Assembly: GCF_003205495.1 (NCBI RefSeq)
Contig: NZ_QJRX01000011.1
Location: 1 to 64,000, forward strand
DNA from: Aquipseudomonas alcaligenes
Lineage (GTDB): Bacteria > Pseudomonadota > Gammaproteobacteria > Pseudomonadales > Pseudomonadaceae
DNA length: 64,000 bases
Direction: 5' to 3'
Shown here: piece after piece, positions 16,787 through 25,532 of the stretch
Layout: every line of letters begins with the position of its first letter
How positions within the stretch are numbered: position 1 is the first letter of the stretch
Notes under the pieces: model-generated
Seen by the model: the letters and a program-made list of their open reading frames with translations, nothing else
What the model was told of the DNA's origin: nothing
The model's database searches: none
Program-made: the position numbers and the translations under genes

Positions 16787-17779
16787 TTGAACGCGCCCAT
16801 AGAACCCCATCGCTTCATCCTCGAACCCTTCGAAGCACGCCGCTTCGCCAACCTCTGCGGGCAATTCGACGAGCACCTGCGCCTGATCGAACAACGCCTG
16901 GCCATCGAAATCCGCAACCGCGGCAACCAGTTCGAACTGGTCGGCGAGCCCCGCCACACCCAGTCCGCCGAGAACCTGCTGCGCCGCCTTTACCGCGAGA
17001 CCAAGAGCGCCGAGCTGTCGCCCGACCTGGTCCACCTGTACCTGCAGGAATCCGGTCTGGAAGCGCTGGACAGCGGCAAGGCCGACGCCGGCATCGCCCT
17101 ACGCACCAAGAAGGGCGTGATCAAGCCGCGCGGCGCCAACCAGCAGCGCTACGTCAAGGCGATCCTCGACAACGACATCAACTTCGGCATCGGCCCGGCT
17201 GGCACCGGCAAGACCTACCTGGCGGTGGCCTGCGCGGTGGACGCGCTGGAGCGCGAACAGGTGCGGCGCATCCTGCTGGTACGACCGGCGGTCGAGGCCG
17301 GCGAGAAGCTCGGCTTCCTCCCCGGCGACCTGGCGCAGAAGATCGACCCCTACCTGCGCCCGCTGTATGACGCGCTGTACGAGATGCTCGGCTTCGAGAC
17401 GGTGGCCAAGCTGATCGAGAAGCAGGTGATCGAGATCGCCCCGCTGGCCTACATGCGCGGCCGTACCCTTAACAACAGCTTCATCATTCTCGACGAGAGT
17501 CAGAACACCACCCTCGAGCAGATGAAGATGTTCCTCACCCGTATCGGCTTCGGCTCCACCGCCGTGATCACCGGCGACATCACCCAGGTCGACCTGCCGC
17601 GCGGCACCAAGTCCGGCCTCGGCCACGTGATGGAAGTGCTGAAGGACGTGCCGGGCATCAGCTTCACCCATTTCAAGCCCAAGGACGTGGTGCGCCACCC
17701 CCTGGTGCAGCGCATCGTCGAGGCCTACGAGCGCTTCGAGGAGCGCCAGCCCGGCAAGGACAGCCCGCGCGATGCTTGA
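16787..17779 (+). CDS. ybeZ: PhoH-like ATPase (YbeZ)
   Basis: Cytosolic ATPase of 330 residues thought to act with YbeY in RNA maturation. Walker A is GPAGTGKT (136-143), with FIILDESQNTT as Walker B. An N-terminal KH-like region precedes the ATPase domain. The only start that keeps the conserved beginning (NAPIEPHRFILEPFEARRFANLCGQFDEHLRLIEQRL) is TTG 16787, and its ribosome site is weak, so low initiation is expected. It overlaps ybeY by 8 bases. The ybeZ-ybeY-corC-lnt order is the classic conserved cluster. Confidence 0.93.
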   Translation: MNAPIEPHRFILEPFEARRFANLCGQFDEHLRLIEQRLAIEIRNRGNQFELVGEPRHTQSAENLLRRLYRETKSAELSPDLVHLYLQESGLEALDSGKADAGIALRTKKGVIKPRGANQQRYVKAILDNDINFGIGPAGTGKTYLAVACAVDALEREQVRRILLVRPAVEAGEKLGFLPGDLAQKIDPYLRPLYDALYEMLGFETVAKLIEKQVIEIAPLAYMRGRTLNNSFIILDESQNTTLEQMKMFLTRIGFGSTAVITGDITQVDLPRGTKSGLGHVMEVLKDVPGISFTHFKPKDVVRHPLVQRIVEAYERFEERQPGKDSPRDA

Positions 17780-18227
17780 ACTGGACCTGCAGAATGCTTC
17801 CAGCGCCACCACCCTGCCCGCTGAGGCGCAGCTGCGGCGCTGGTGCGAGCTGGCCCTGCGCCAGCGCACGGCCGACTCCGAGCTGACCATCCGCCTGGTC
17901 GACGAGGACGAGGGCCGCGAACTGAACCGCACCTGGCGGCACAAGGACTACGCCACCAACGTGCTGTCCTTCCCCACCGAAATCCCCGAAGGCATCCTCG
18001 ACATCCCGCTGCTCGGCGACCTGGTGATCTGCGTGCCGGTGGTCGAGCGCGAGGCCCGCGAACAGGGCAAGGCCCTGGAGGCCCACTGGGCCCATCTGGT
18101 CATCCATGGCTGCCTGCACCTGCTCGGCTACGACCACCTCGAGGACGAGGAAGCCGAGGAGATGGAGGCGCTGGAACGAGAATTGCTGGCCGAACTGGGG
18201 CATCCCGACCCCTACGCCGAAGAATAA
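17772..18227 (+). CDS. ybeY: Endoribonuclease YbeY
   Basis: Zinc-dependent single-strand endoribonuclease required for 16S rRNA 3'-end maturation and ribosome quality control. It has 151 residues. The metal site HGCLHLLGYDH supplies His112, His116 and His122. The conserved Arg/Lys region NRTWRHKDYATNVLSFP is present. The start overlaps the end of the PhoH-like gene by 8 bases, and corC follows 19 bases later. Confidence 0.96.
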   Translation: MLELDLQNASSATTLPAEAQLRRWCELALRQRTADSELTIRLVDEDEGRELNRTWRHKDYATNVLSFPTEIPEGILDIPLLGDLVICVPVVEREAREQGKALEAHWAHLVIHGCLHLLGYDHLEDEEAEEMEALERELLAELGHPDPYAEE

Positions 18228-18246
18228 GAAGGCACCGAGAAACACC

Positions 18247-19083
18247 ATGAGCGAAGACCGATCGAGCAACGAGCAGAAGTCCTGGTTCAACAAGCTGACC
18301 CAGGCTTTTGCTCATGAGCCGAGAAACCGCCAGGAACTGCTGGAAGTCCTGCGCGAAGCCCACCAGAACAAGCTGCTCGACAGCGAGGCGCTGGCCATAG
18401 TCGAGGGCGCCATCCAGGTCGCCGACCTGCAGGTGCGCGACATCATGGTGCCGCGCTCGCAGATGGTCAGCATCAAGGCCAGCCAGTCGCCGCAGGAGTT
18501 CCTCCCGGCGATAATCGATTCCGCCCACTCGCGCTACCCGGTGATCGGCGAGAGCCTGGATGAAGTCATCGGCATCCTCCTGGCCAAGGACCTGCTGCCG
18601 CTGATCCTGGGCGGCGACAAGCCGTTCGACATCAAGCAACTGCTGCGCCCGGCCACCTTCGTGCCGGAGTCCAAGCGCCTCAACGTGCTGCTGCGCGAGT
18701 TCCGCGCTAACCACAACCACATGGCCGTGGTCATCGACGAGTACGGCGGCGTGGCCGGCCTGGTGACCATCGAGGACGTGCTGGAGCAGATCGTCGGCGA
18801 CATCGAGGACGAGCACGACGTCGAGGAGGACAGCTACATCAAGCCGCTGCCCTCCGGCGACTTCCTGATCAAGGCGCTGACCCCGATCGACAACTTCAAC
18901 CAGGCCTTCGACACCGAGTTCCCCGACGACGAGTTCGACACCGTCGGCGGCCTGGTGATGAACGCCTTCGGCCACCTGCCCAAGCGCAACGAAGTGACCG
19001 AGATCGGCGAGTATCGCTTCCGCGTGCTCAACGCCGACAGCCGCCGCGTGCACCTGCTGCGCCTGACCCCGCTGGAACGTTGA
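18247..19083 (+). CDS. corC: CBS-domain transporter-associated protein CorC/YbeX
   Basis: A 278-residue cytosolic protein with two CBS domains (about 65-185; VRDIMVPRSQMVSIKASQS and HNHMAVVIDEYGGVAGLVTIEDVLEQIVGDIEDEHD) and a C-terminal CorC_HlyC domain (FDTVGGLVMNAFGHLPKRNEV). Lacking a membrane domain, it is the short CorC/YbeX type linked to Mg2+/Co2+ efflux and, more recently, to ribosome metabolism with YbeY. It lies in the ybeZ-ybeY-corC-lnt group. Two hairpins separate it from lnt. Confidence 0.94.
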   Translation: MSEDRSSNEQKSWFNKLTQAFAHEPRNRQELLEVLREAHQNKLLDSEALAIVEGAIQVADLQVRDIMVPRSQMVSIKASQSPQEFLPAIIDSAHSRYPVIGESLDEVIGILLAKDLLPLILGGDKPFDIKQLLRPATFVPESKRLNVLLREFRANHNHMAVVIDEYGGVAGLVTIEDVLEQIVGDIEDEHDVEEDSYIKPLPSGDFLIKALTPIDNFNQAFDTEFPDDEFDTVGGLVMNAFGHLPKRNEVTEIGEYRFRVLNADSRRVHLLRLTPLER

Positions 19084-19088
19084 CCCAT

Positions 19089-19143
19089 GGGGCGCCGAGC
19101 GCCCCCGGTCACTCGCCGATACAGGGTGCGTGCCGCGCACCCT
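19089..19143 (+). repeat. Tandem hairpins in the corC-lnt gap
   Basis: GGGGCGC/GCGCCCC (19089-19105, 3-base loop) is followed by AGGGTGCG/CGCACCCT (19123-19143, 5-base loop). The second resembles the GGGTGCG...CGCACCC dispersed repeat that I recall in several Pseudomonas genomes. They may slow transcription or protect the upstream RNA end. Confidence 0.55.
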
Positions 19144-19202
19144 ACCCCGCCTCCCGACCTTCCAGTACCCTTGCCCGCCTGATTCCCGATCAAGGACGCA
19201 CG

Positions 19203-20741
19203 ATGCGCTGGATCACCCAACCCGGCTGGCCGGGCAACCTGCTGGCCATCGCCGGCGGCGCCTGCACCACCCTGGCCCTGGCCCCCTTCGATATCTGGCC
19301 GCTGGCCCTGCTGGCCATCGCCCTGTTCTACCTCGGCCTGCGTGGGCTGAACCCGCGCCAGGCCCTGCTGCGCGGCTGGCTCTACGGCATCGGCCTGTTC
19401 CTCGCCGGCACCAGCTGGGTCTATGTCAGCATCCATGACTATGGTGCCGCCTCGCCGGCCCTGGCCGCCTTCCTCACCTTCGGATTCTGTGCCGGGATCG
19501 CACTGTTCTTCGCCCTGGCGGCCTGGCTGTGGGCGCGCTGGCTGCGCCGCAACGACGCGCCGATCGGCGACGCCCTGGCCTTCGCCGCCCTGTGGCTGGC
19601 CCAGGAGGCCTTCCGCGGCTGGTTCCTCACCGGTTTCCCCTGGCTCTACGCCGGCTACAGCCAGCTGCACGGCCCGCTGGCCGGACTGGCACCAGTCGGC
19701 GGCATGTGGCTGATCTCGCTGGTGCTGGCCCTGTCCGCCGCCCTGCTGGTCAACCTGCCGCGCCTGCTGGGCGACAAGCCGCGCCTGGCCGCCGCCCTGC
19801 TCCTGCTGCTGGCCCCCTGGATCGCCGGTCTGGCACTGAATGGCCATGCCTGGACCGAACGCAAGGGTGAGCCACTCAAGGTCGCCGCCCTGCAGGGCAA
19901 TATCGAGCAGAACCTCAAGTGGGACCCGGAGCAGCTGGACGCCCAGCTGGCGCTGTACCGCGACATGACCTTGAGCAGCCAAGCTGCCGACCTGATCGTC
20001 TGGCCGGAAACCGCCGTGCCGGTGCTCAAGGAATACGCCGAGGGCTACCTCAATGTGATGGGCCGGGTGGCCGCCGAGCGCGATGCCGCACTGATCACCG
20101 GCGTGCCGCTGCGCCAGGCCAACGAGCACGGCGAGAAGCGCTACTACAACGCGATCACCGTCACCGGCTGGGGCGAGGGCACCTACCTCAAGCAGAAGCT
20201 GGTGCCCTTCGGCGAGTACGTGCCGCTGCAGGAAGTGCTGCGCGGGCTGATCGCCTTCTTCGACCTGCCGATGTCCGACTTCGCCCGCGGCCCCGCCGAC
20301 CAGGCTCCGCTGCAGGCCAAGGGCCTGAAAATCGCGCCGTTCATCTGCTATGAGGTGGTCTACCCGGAATTCGCCGCCGGCCTGGCCGCCCGCAGCGACC
20401 TGCTGCTGACGGTGAGCAACGACACCTGGTTCGGCACCTCGATCGGCCCGCTGCAGCACCTGCAGATGGCGCAGATGCGCGCCCTCGAGGCCGGGCGCTG
20501 GATGATCCGCGCCACCAACAACGGCGTCACCGCGCTGATCGACCCGCAGGGCCGCATCAGCGTGCAGATCCCGCAGTTCCAGCAGGCCGTCCTGTACGGC
20601 GAGGTGCAGCCGATGCAGGGCCTGACGCCCTACCTGCTGTGGCGCGCCTGGCCGCTGGTCGTGCTGTGCAGCCTGCTGCTGGGCTGGGCCTTCGTCGCCC
20701 GCCGCCGCGCGGCACGCGGCGTCGCCCTGCAGGCGGCCTGA
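19203..20741 (+). CDS. lnt: Apolipoprotein N-acyltransferase
   Basis: Inner-membrane enzyme that N-acylates the lipoprotein N-terminal cysteine, completing lipoprotein maturation before Lol sorting. It has 512 residues: about six N-terminal hydrophobic helices, then a nitrilase domain (about 220-470). The catalytic triad can be read as Glu269 (VWPETAVP), Lys330 (TYLKQKLVPFGEY) and Cys382 (APFICYEVVYPEF). NDTWFG, a substrate-loop motif, is intact. The window encodes several lipoproteins that it would act on (LptE, the MltB-like protein, RlpA, the MORN-C13 protein and the YceK-like protein). Confidence 0.97.
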   Translation: MRWITQPGWPGNLLAIAGGACTTLALAPFDIWPLALLAIALFYLGLRGLNPRQALLRGWLYGIGLFLAGTSWVYVSIHDYGAASPALAAFLTFGFCAGIALFFALAAWLWARWLRRNDAPIGDALAFAALWLAQEAFRGWFLTGFPWLYAGYSQLHGPLAGLAPVGGMWLISLVLALSAALLVNLPRLLGDKPRLAAALLLLLAPWIAGLALNGHAWTERKGEPLKVAALQGNIEQNLKWDPEQLDAQLALYRDMTLSSQAADLIVWPETAVPVLKEYAEGYLNVMGRVAAERDAALITGVPLRQANEHGEKRYYNAITVTGWGEGTYLKQKLVPFGEYVPLQEVLRGLIAFFDLPMSDFARGPADQAPLQAKGLKIAPFICYEVVYPEFAAGLAARSDLLLTVSNDTWFGTSIGPLQHLQMAQMRALEAGRWMIRATNNGVTALIDPQGRISVQIPQFQQAVLYGEVQPMQGLTPYLLWRAWPLVVLCSLLLGWAFVARRRAARGVALQAA

Positions 20742-20765
20742 ACAACGGCCGCGCGGCGCACCGAC

Positions 20766-21533
20766 TCAGCGATACAGAAGCGGATAGAGGAGCAGCCCGA
20801 GGGCCTCGTTGAGCAGCCGGGTGCTCTGCCACAGAGCCTTGCCCTCCGGCAGCCAGCCGCCCAGCGGGCGCTCGTTGGGCACGCCGAGAAAACCCAGCGG
20901 CGCCGCCACCACCTGCAGCCCGGCGCGCTCGAAGCACCAGCGCGCCCGCGGCATGTGCGCCGCCTGGGTGACCAGCACCACGCGGCTCACGCCCTCTGCC
21001 TTGAGCAGCTCGGCAGTAAACAGCGCGTTCTCCCAGGTGGTACGGCTACGCTCCTCGCGCCAGCGGGTTGCCACGCCGAAGTCGCGCTGCAGCGCCTCAG
21101 CCATCAGTGCCGCCTCGCTGGGCGGCTGGCCGTAGTGCAGGCCGCCGCTGATCAGCACCGGCAGCTGGGCGGCGCGCTGTAGGCGCGCCGCATAGCGCAG
21201 GCGTTCGACGGCAGTGACGCTGGGCTGGTCGCTGCCCCAGGCAGGATCGGCCTCCTCGCGCCCGGAGCCGAGCACCACGATCGCCTCGGCGCGCTGCGCC
21301 AGTGCCGGCCATTGCGCCTCGGCCAGCGCCGGCTCGCGTTCGAGCAGACGCGCCGACCACTCCACCACGGCCGGCAGGCTGAGCAACCACAAGCCGCCCA
21401 GGCCGAGCAGCAGGCAGACGGACGCCAGACGCGGCCGTCCCAGCCAGGCCCACAGCAGCCAGGCCAGTAGGATCAGCAGGAGCAGGCCGCCGGGCGGCAG
21501 GAGCAGCTGTTTGAGGATGAAGCGCAGTTCCAT
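20766..21533 (-). CDS. DUF218 / YdcF-ElyC family membrane protein
   Basis: A 255-residue protein with two N-terminal hydrophobic helices (about 10-60) and a DUF218 domain (AEAIVVLGSGREEADPAW, LPVLISGGLHYGQPPSEA, ERSRTTWENALFTAELL, RVVLVTQAAHMPRARWCFERAGL). The layout fits ElyC, which in E. coli affects peptidoglycan assembly and the lipid carrier supply. A role in envelope biogenesis is an inference. It is convergent with lnt (24 bases between stops). Confidence 0.85.
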   Translation of the reverse strand: MELRFILKQLLLPPGGLLLLILLAWLLWAWLGRPRLASVCLLLGLGGLWLLSLPAVVEWSARLLEREPALAEAQWPALAQRAEAIVVLGSGREEADPAWGSDQPSVTAVERLRYAARLQRAAQLPVLISGGLHYGQPPSEAALMAEALQRDFGVATRWREERSRTTWENALFTAELLKAEGVSRVVLVTQAAHMPRARWCFERAGLQVVAAPLGFLGVPNERPLGGWLPEGKALWQSTRLLNEALGLLLYPLLYR

Positions 21534-21597
21534 GGGCACCTCCAGTGCCCGGAGGTTATGAGCTACGCCTTGGGGAGTCGAGCCCGATCTGCAGGGG

Positions 21598-22047
21598 CTA
21601 GCGCGGCTGACCGGCGCGGAACAGCTTGGAGCCGCAGGAGACGCACGGCAACACCCCTTCGCCACGCTGGATCTGCGCCGCCGCACCGCACAGGGCACAG
21701 CACAGCGGCTGGCGTTTCTTGAGCGTCGACTTGCCGCGCACCGGCGCCTTGCCGGCCGCCCTGGGCGGCAACTTGCCCGCCGCCCGCGTCACGACCGCCG
21801 GCGCCTGCTCGATCACCGCCAGTTCCTCGGCGGCGGCATGCCAGCCACGCAGCCAGTTGAGATCACGGTCCAGGTAGGCGCGGATCAGCTGCATCTCCGC
21901 CGGGGTCAGACCGCTCAGCTCCAGCTCTAGCGGTGCGGCCTGGTGCAGGCGGGAAGCGCTGTCCGCTTCCTCCAGGGCCAGGGCCAGGCGCTGCAACAGC
22001 CGCTCGTAGAGCCCACCTGCCTCTTCCCTTCGCCGCAACTCAGCCAT
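21598..22047 (-). CDS. Zinc-ribbon protein, DUF1451/YbeL-like
   Basis: A 149-residue protein whose N-terminal half is helical and charged (MAELRRREEAGGLYERLLQRLALALEEADS). Its C-terminus carries two CxxC pairs (CALCGAA and CVSCGSKLF) separated by 15 residues, a zinc ribbon. YbeL sits near leuS in many gammaproteobacteria, as here, which supports the assignment; sequence likeness outside the ribbon is weak. The ATG at 22047 is chosen because the upstream frame is Arg/Ala filler. Function unknown. Confidence 0.7.
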   Translation of the reverse strand: MAELRRREEAGGLYERLLQRLALALEEADSASRLHQAAPLELELSGLTPAEMQLIRAYLDRDLNWLRGWHAAAEELAVIEQAPAVVTRAAGKLPPRAAGKAPVRGKSTLKKRQPLCCALCGAAAQIQRGEGVLPCVSCGSKLFRAGQPR

Positions 22048-22180
22048 CCACCACCTCGACCGGGCGCCGACCTGCGCGCCCCTACAGGCAAGCTTAGCGC
22101 CGGGCCGGAGCGCGGCCGGGCGCCGCGACAAACGGCGGGCGCGGCACAATCAGGGTTTCCCTGAATCCAAGGGGGTCATG

Positions 22181-22186
22181 TATGCT
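22181..22186 (+). promoter_or_regulatory. Possible -10 element of leuS
   Basis: TATGCT 42 bases upstream of leuS, preceded by a small TCAGGG-TTT-CCCTGA hairpin (22150-22164) where the -35 would lie. No good -35 was found. The rest of the 22048-22227 gap shows nothing else. Confidence 0.3.
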
Positions 22187-22227
22187 ACGGCGTTTCTCGC
22201 AAGCCCCATTTTTCAGCGCCGAAGCCC

Positions 22228-24840
22228 ATGCACGAACAGTATTCGCCCCGTGAAATCGAAGCCGCCGCCCAAGCCCATTGGGACGCGCAGAAGTCCTTTG
22301 TCGTGACCGAACAGCCGGGCAAGGACACCTTCTACTGCCTGTCGATGTTCCCCTACCCGAGCGGCAAGCTGCACATGGGCCACGTGCGCAACTACACCAT
22401 CGGCGACGTGATCGCCCGCTACCAGCGCATGCAGGGCAAGAACGTACTGCAGCCGATGGGCTGGGACGCCTTCGGCATGCCGGCCGAGAACGCGGCGATG
22501 AAGAACAAGGTCGCGCCGGCCAAGTGGACCTACGAGAACATCGCCTACATGAAGTCCCAGCTGAAATCGCTGGGCCTGGCCATCGACTGGACCCGCGAAG
22601 TCACCACCTGCAAGCCGGACTACTACCGCTGGGAGCAGTGGCTGTTCACCCGCCTGTTCGAGAAGGGCGTGATCTACCGCAAGAACGGCACCGTGAACTG
22701 GGACCCGGTGGACCAGACCGTGCTGGCCAACGAGCAGGTCATCGACGGCCGTGGCTGGCGTTCGGGCGCGCTGATCGAGAAGCGCGAAATCCCGATGTAC
22801 TACTTCAAGATCACCGCTTACGCCGAAGAGCTGCTGAGCAGCCTGGACGAGCTGGAAGGCTGGCCCGAGCAGGTCAAGACCATGCAGCGCAACTGGATCG
22901 GCAAGAGCTTCGGTGCCGACATCGTGTTCGACTACGACGTCGCCAGCATCGGCGTGGAAGGCCAGCTGAAGGTCTACTCGACCCGCCCGGACACCCTGAT
23001 GGGCGCCACCTACGTCGCAGTGGCCGCCGAGCACCCGCTGGCCCAGCGCGCCGCCGAATCCAACCCGGCCATTGCCGCCTTCATCGCCGAGTGCAAATCC
23101 GGCTCCGTGGCCGAGGCCGATATGGCCACCATGGAGAAGAAGGGCCTGGCCACCGGCCAGTTCGTCATCCATCCGCTGACCGGCGACAAGCTGCCGGTAT
23201 TCGTCGCCAACTACGTGCTGTGGGGCTACGGCGAAGGCGCTGTGATGGCCGTGCCGGCGCACGACGAGCGCGACTTCGAGTTCGCCAACAAGTACGACCT
23301 GCCGATCAAGCAGGTGTATGTCGCGGCGGACAAGGACTACGACACCAGCACCTGGCAGGACTGGTATGGCGACAAGGCCGGCCTCACCACCATCAACTCC
23401 GGCAAGTACGACGGCCTGGACTTCAGCGCCGCCTTCGACGCCATAGTCGGCGACCTCGAAGCCAGCGCCCATGGCGCGCGCAAGACCCAGTTCCGCCTGC
23501 GCGACTGGGGCATCAGCCGCCAGCGCTACTGGGGTTGCCCGATCCCGATCATCCACTGCCCGAGCTGCGGCGACGTGCCGGTGCCGGAAGACCAGCTGCC
23601 GGTGGTGCTGCCCGAAGACGTGGTGCCGGACGGCGCCGGCAGCCCGCTGGCCAAGATGCCCGAGTTCTACGAGTGCAGCTGCCCGAAATGCGGCAGCCCG
23701 GCCAAGCGCGAAACCGACACCATGGACACCTTCGTCGAGTCGTCCTGGTACTACGCGCGCTACGCCTCGCCGAACTACACCGGCGGCATGGTCGACCCGC
23801 AGGCCGCCAACCACTGGCTGCCGGTGGACCAGTACATCGGCGGCATCGAGCACGCCATCCTGCACCTGCTGTACGCGCGCTTCTTCCACAAGCTGATGCG
23901 CGACGAAGGCCTGGTCACCTCCAACGAGCCGTTCAAGAACCTGCTGACCCAGGGCATGGTGGTCGCCGAGACCTACTACCGCACACTGGAAAACGGCGGC
24001 AAGGACTGGTTCAACCCGGCCGACGTGGAAGTCGAGCGTGACGCCAAGGCCAAGGTCATCGGCGCCAAGCTGAAGAGCGACGGCCTGCCGGTGGAAATCG
24101 GCGGCACCGAGAAGATGTCCAAGTCGAAGAACAACGGCGTGGACCCGCAGGCCATGATCGACGCCTACGGCGCCGACACCTGCCGCCTGTTCATGATGTT
24201 CGCCTCGCCGCCCGACATGAGCTGCGAATGGTCGGATGCCGGCATCGAGGGCGCCAACCGCTTCCTCCGTCGCGTCTGGCGCCTGGCCCACAGCCACGTC
24301 AGTGCAGGTCTGCCGGGCCAGCTGGACGTCGCCAGCCTGACTGACGAGCAGAAGGCCGTGCGCCGCGCCATCCACCTGGCCATCAAGCAGGCCAGCAACG
24401 ACGTGGGCCAGCACCACAAGTTCAACACCGCCATCGCCCAGGTGATGACCCTGATGAACGTGCTGGAGAAGGCCGCCACTGCCAGCGAACAGGACCGCGC
24501 CCTGCTGCAGGAAGGCCTGGAGACCGTGGCCCTGCTGCTGGCGCCGATCACCCCGCACATATGCCACGAACTATGGCAGCGCCTGGGCAAGGCCGGCGCG
24601 ATCATCGACGCGCAGTGGCCGCAGGTGGACGAGTCGGCCCTGGTGCAGGACAGCCTGACCCTGGTCATCCAGGTCAACGGCAAGCTGCGCGGCCAGATCG
24701 AGGTGCCCGCCTCGGCCTCCCGCGAGGAAGTCGAGGCCGCCGCCCGCGCCAACGAGAACGTGCAGCGCTTCACCGAGGGCGTGACCATCCGCAAGGTCAT
24801 CGTCGTGCCGGGCAAGCTGGTCAACATAGTCGCCAACTGA
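22228..24840 (+). CDS. leuS: Leucyl-tRNA synthetase
   Basis: Class Ia synthetase of 870 residues that charges tRNA-Leu and edits mischarged norvaline or isoleucine. The HIGH motif appears as HMGH in FPYPSGKLHMGHVRN. The KMSKS loop is EKMSKSKNNG. The CP1 editing domain (about 220-415) includes ATYVAVAAEHPLA and AVMAVPAHDERDFEFA. A zinc-binding region CPSCG...CSCPKCG is present. The C-terminal domain ends LVIQVNGKLRGQIEVPA...KLVNIVAN. It heads an operon with lptE and holA. Confidence 0.98.
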   Translation: MHEQYSPREIEAAAQAHWDAQKSFVVTEQPGKDTFYCLSMFPYPSGKLHMGHVRNYTIGDVIARYQRMQGKNVLQPMGWDAFGMPAENAAMKNKVAPAKWTYENIAYMKSQLKSLGLAIDWTREVTTCKPDYYRWEQWLFTRLFEKGVIYRKNGTVNWDPVDQTVLANEQVIDGRGWRSGALIEKREIPMYYFKITAYAEELLSSLDELEGWPEQVKTMQRNWIGKSFGADIVFDYDVASIGVEGQLKVYSTRPDTLMGATYVAVAAEHPLAQRAAESNPAIAAFIAECKSGSVAEADMATMEKKGLATGQFVIHPLTGDKLPVFVANYVLWGYGEGAVMAVPAHDERDFEFANKYDLPIKQVYVAADKDYDTSTWQDWYGDKAGLTTINSGKYDGLDFSAAFDAIVGDLEASAHGARKTQFRLRDWGISRQRYWGCPIPIIHCPSCGDVPVPEDQLPVVLPEDVVPDGAGSPLAKMPEFYECSCPKCGSPAKRETDTMDTFVESSWYYARYASPNYTGGMVDPQAANHWLPVDQYIGGIEHAILHLLYARFFHKLMRDEGLVTSNEPFKNLLTQGMVVAETYYRTLENGGKDWFNPADVEVERDAKAKVIGAKLKSDGLPVEIGGTEKMSKSKNNGVDPQAMIDAYGADTCRLFMMFASPPDMSCEWSDAGIEGANRFLRRVWRLAHSHVSAGLPGQLDVASLTDEQKAVRRAIHLAIKQASNDVGQHHKFNTAIAQVMTLMNVLEKAATASEQDRALLQEGLETVALLLAPITPHICHELWQRLGKAGAIIDAQWPQVDESALVQDSLTLVIQVNGKLRGQIEVPASASREEVEAAARANENVQRFTEGVTIRKVIVVPGKLVNIVAN

Positions 24841-24845
24841 TCAAG

Positions 24846-24865
24846 CCCGGCGCCGCGGCGCCGGG
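24846..24865 (+). promoter_or_regulatory. GC-rich palindrome between leuS and lptE
   Basis: CCCGGCGCCG/CGGCGCCGGG is a perfect 20-base palindrome beginning 5 bases after the leuS stop. It is not followed by T residues. It may stabilise the leuS message end or reduce read-through into lptE. Confidence 0.5.
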
Positions 24866-24886
24866 AGTCTCAAGGGGAAGAAAACA

Positions 24887-25498
24887 ATGATGAAACGGAA
24901 CATGCTGGTCATCGGCCTCGCCGTCCTGCTCAGCGCCTGCGGCTTCCAGCTGCGCGGTACCGGCAGCGCCGAGTTCGCCATCAAGGAAATCGACCTGCAG
25001 GCACGCAACGCCTATGGCGACACCGCCAAGCAACTGCAGCAGCTGCTGGAAAACAGCGGCGTCAAGGTGCACAGCGGCGCGCCCTACCGCCTGTTCCTGG
25101 CCAACGAGCAGGAAACCCAGCGCACCGCCAGCGTCACCAGCAGCGCACGCAGCGCCGAGTACGAGCTGACCACCCGCCTGGACTACGAGATCCGCGGCGA
25201 GAAGAACCTGCTGCTGCTCCGAGACAAGCTGGAAGTGCAGAGCGTGTATGTGCACGACGAGAACAACCTGATCGGCTCCAGCCAGGAGTCCGGCCAGTTG
25301 CGCCAGGAAATGCGCCGCGAACTGGTCCAGCAGATGTCCCTGCGCCTGCAGCTGCTGAGCCCGGCCCAGCTGGAGCAGCTGCAGCAGGAGGCCGAGGCGC
25401 GTGCCGCCGCGGAAGCGGAAGCCGCTGCCGCCGCGCGCCGCGCCGAGCAGGAATCGGCGCCGCTGCAGTCGCCGATCCAGCTGCCGATCAGCCAGTAA
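24887..25498 (+). CDS. lptE: LPS-assembly lipoprotein LptE
   Basis: Outer-membrane lipoprotein of 203 residues that plugs the LptD barrel during lipopolysaccharide export. The signal peptide ends in the lipobox LLSAC (Cys about residue 18), followed by GFQLRGTGSAEFAIKEIDLQ, the hallmark start of LptE. The C-terminal 50 residues are Glu/Ala/Gln-rich and coiled (QLEQLQQEAEARAAAEAEAAAAARRAE). Two adjacent ATGs (24887, 24890) are possible; AAGGGG precedes them. It sits between leuS and holA as in other pseudomonads. Confidence 0.95.
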   Translation: MMKRNMLVIGLAVLLSACGFQLRGTGSAEFAIKEIDLQARNAYGDTAKQLQQLLENSGVKVHSGAPYRLFLANEQETQRTASVTSSARSAEYELTTRLDYEIRGEKNLLLLRDKLEVQSVYVHDENNLIGSSQESGQLRQEMRRELVQQMSLRLQLLSPAQLEQLQQEAEARAAAEAEAAAAARRAEQESAPLQSPIQLPISQ

Positions 25499-25504
25499 GA
25501 CCCA

Positions 25505-25524
25505 GGGGCCGCTTCTGCGGCCCC
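25505..25524 (+). promoter_or_regulatory. Hairpin between lptE and holA
   Basis: GGGGCCGC (25505-25512), TTCT, GCGGCCCC (25517-25524): a perfect 8-bp stem ending 8 bases before the holA ATG. It would cover the place where a Shine-Dalgarno site should be, and none is otherwise visible, so it may set a low level of HolA. Confidence 0.55.
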
Positions 25525-25532
25525 AGCTGTCT

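Noticed and set aside
22213..24567. Open minus-strand frame of 784 codons opposite leuS
   Set aside because: Pure shadow of a certain gene with His/Val/Gln-rich low-complexity protein.
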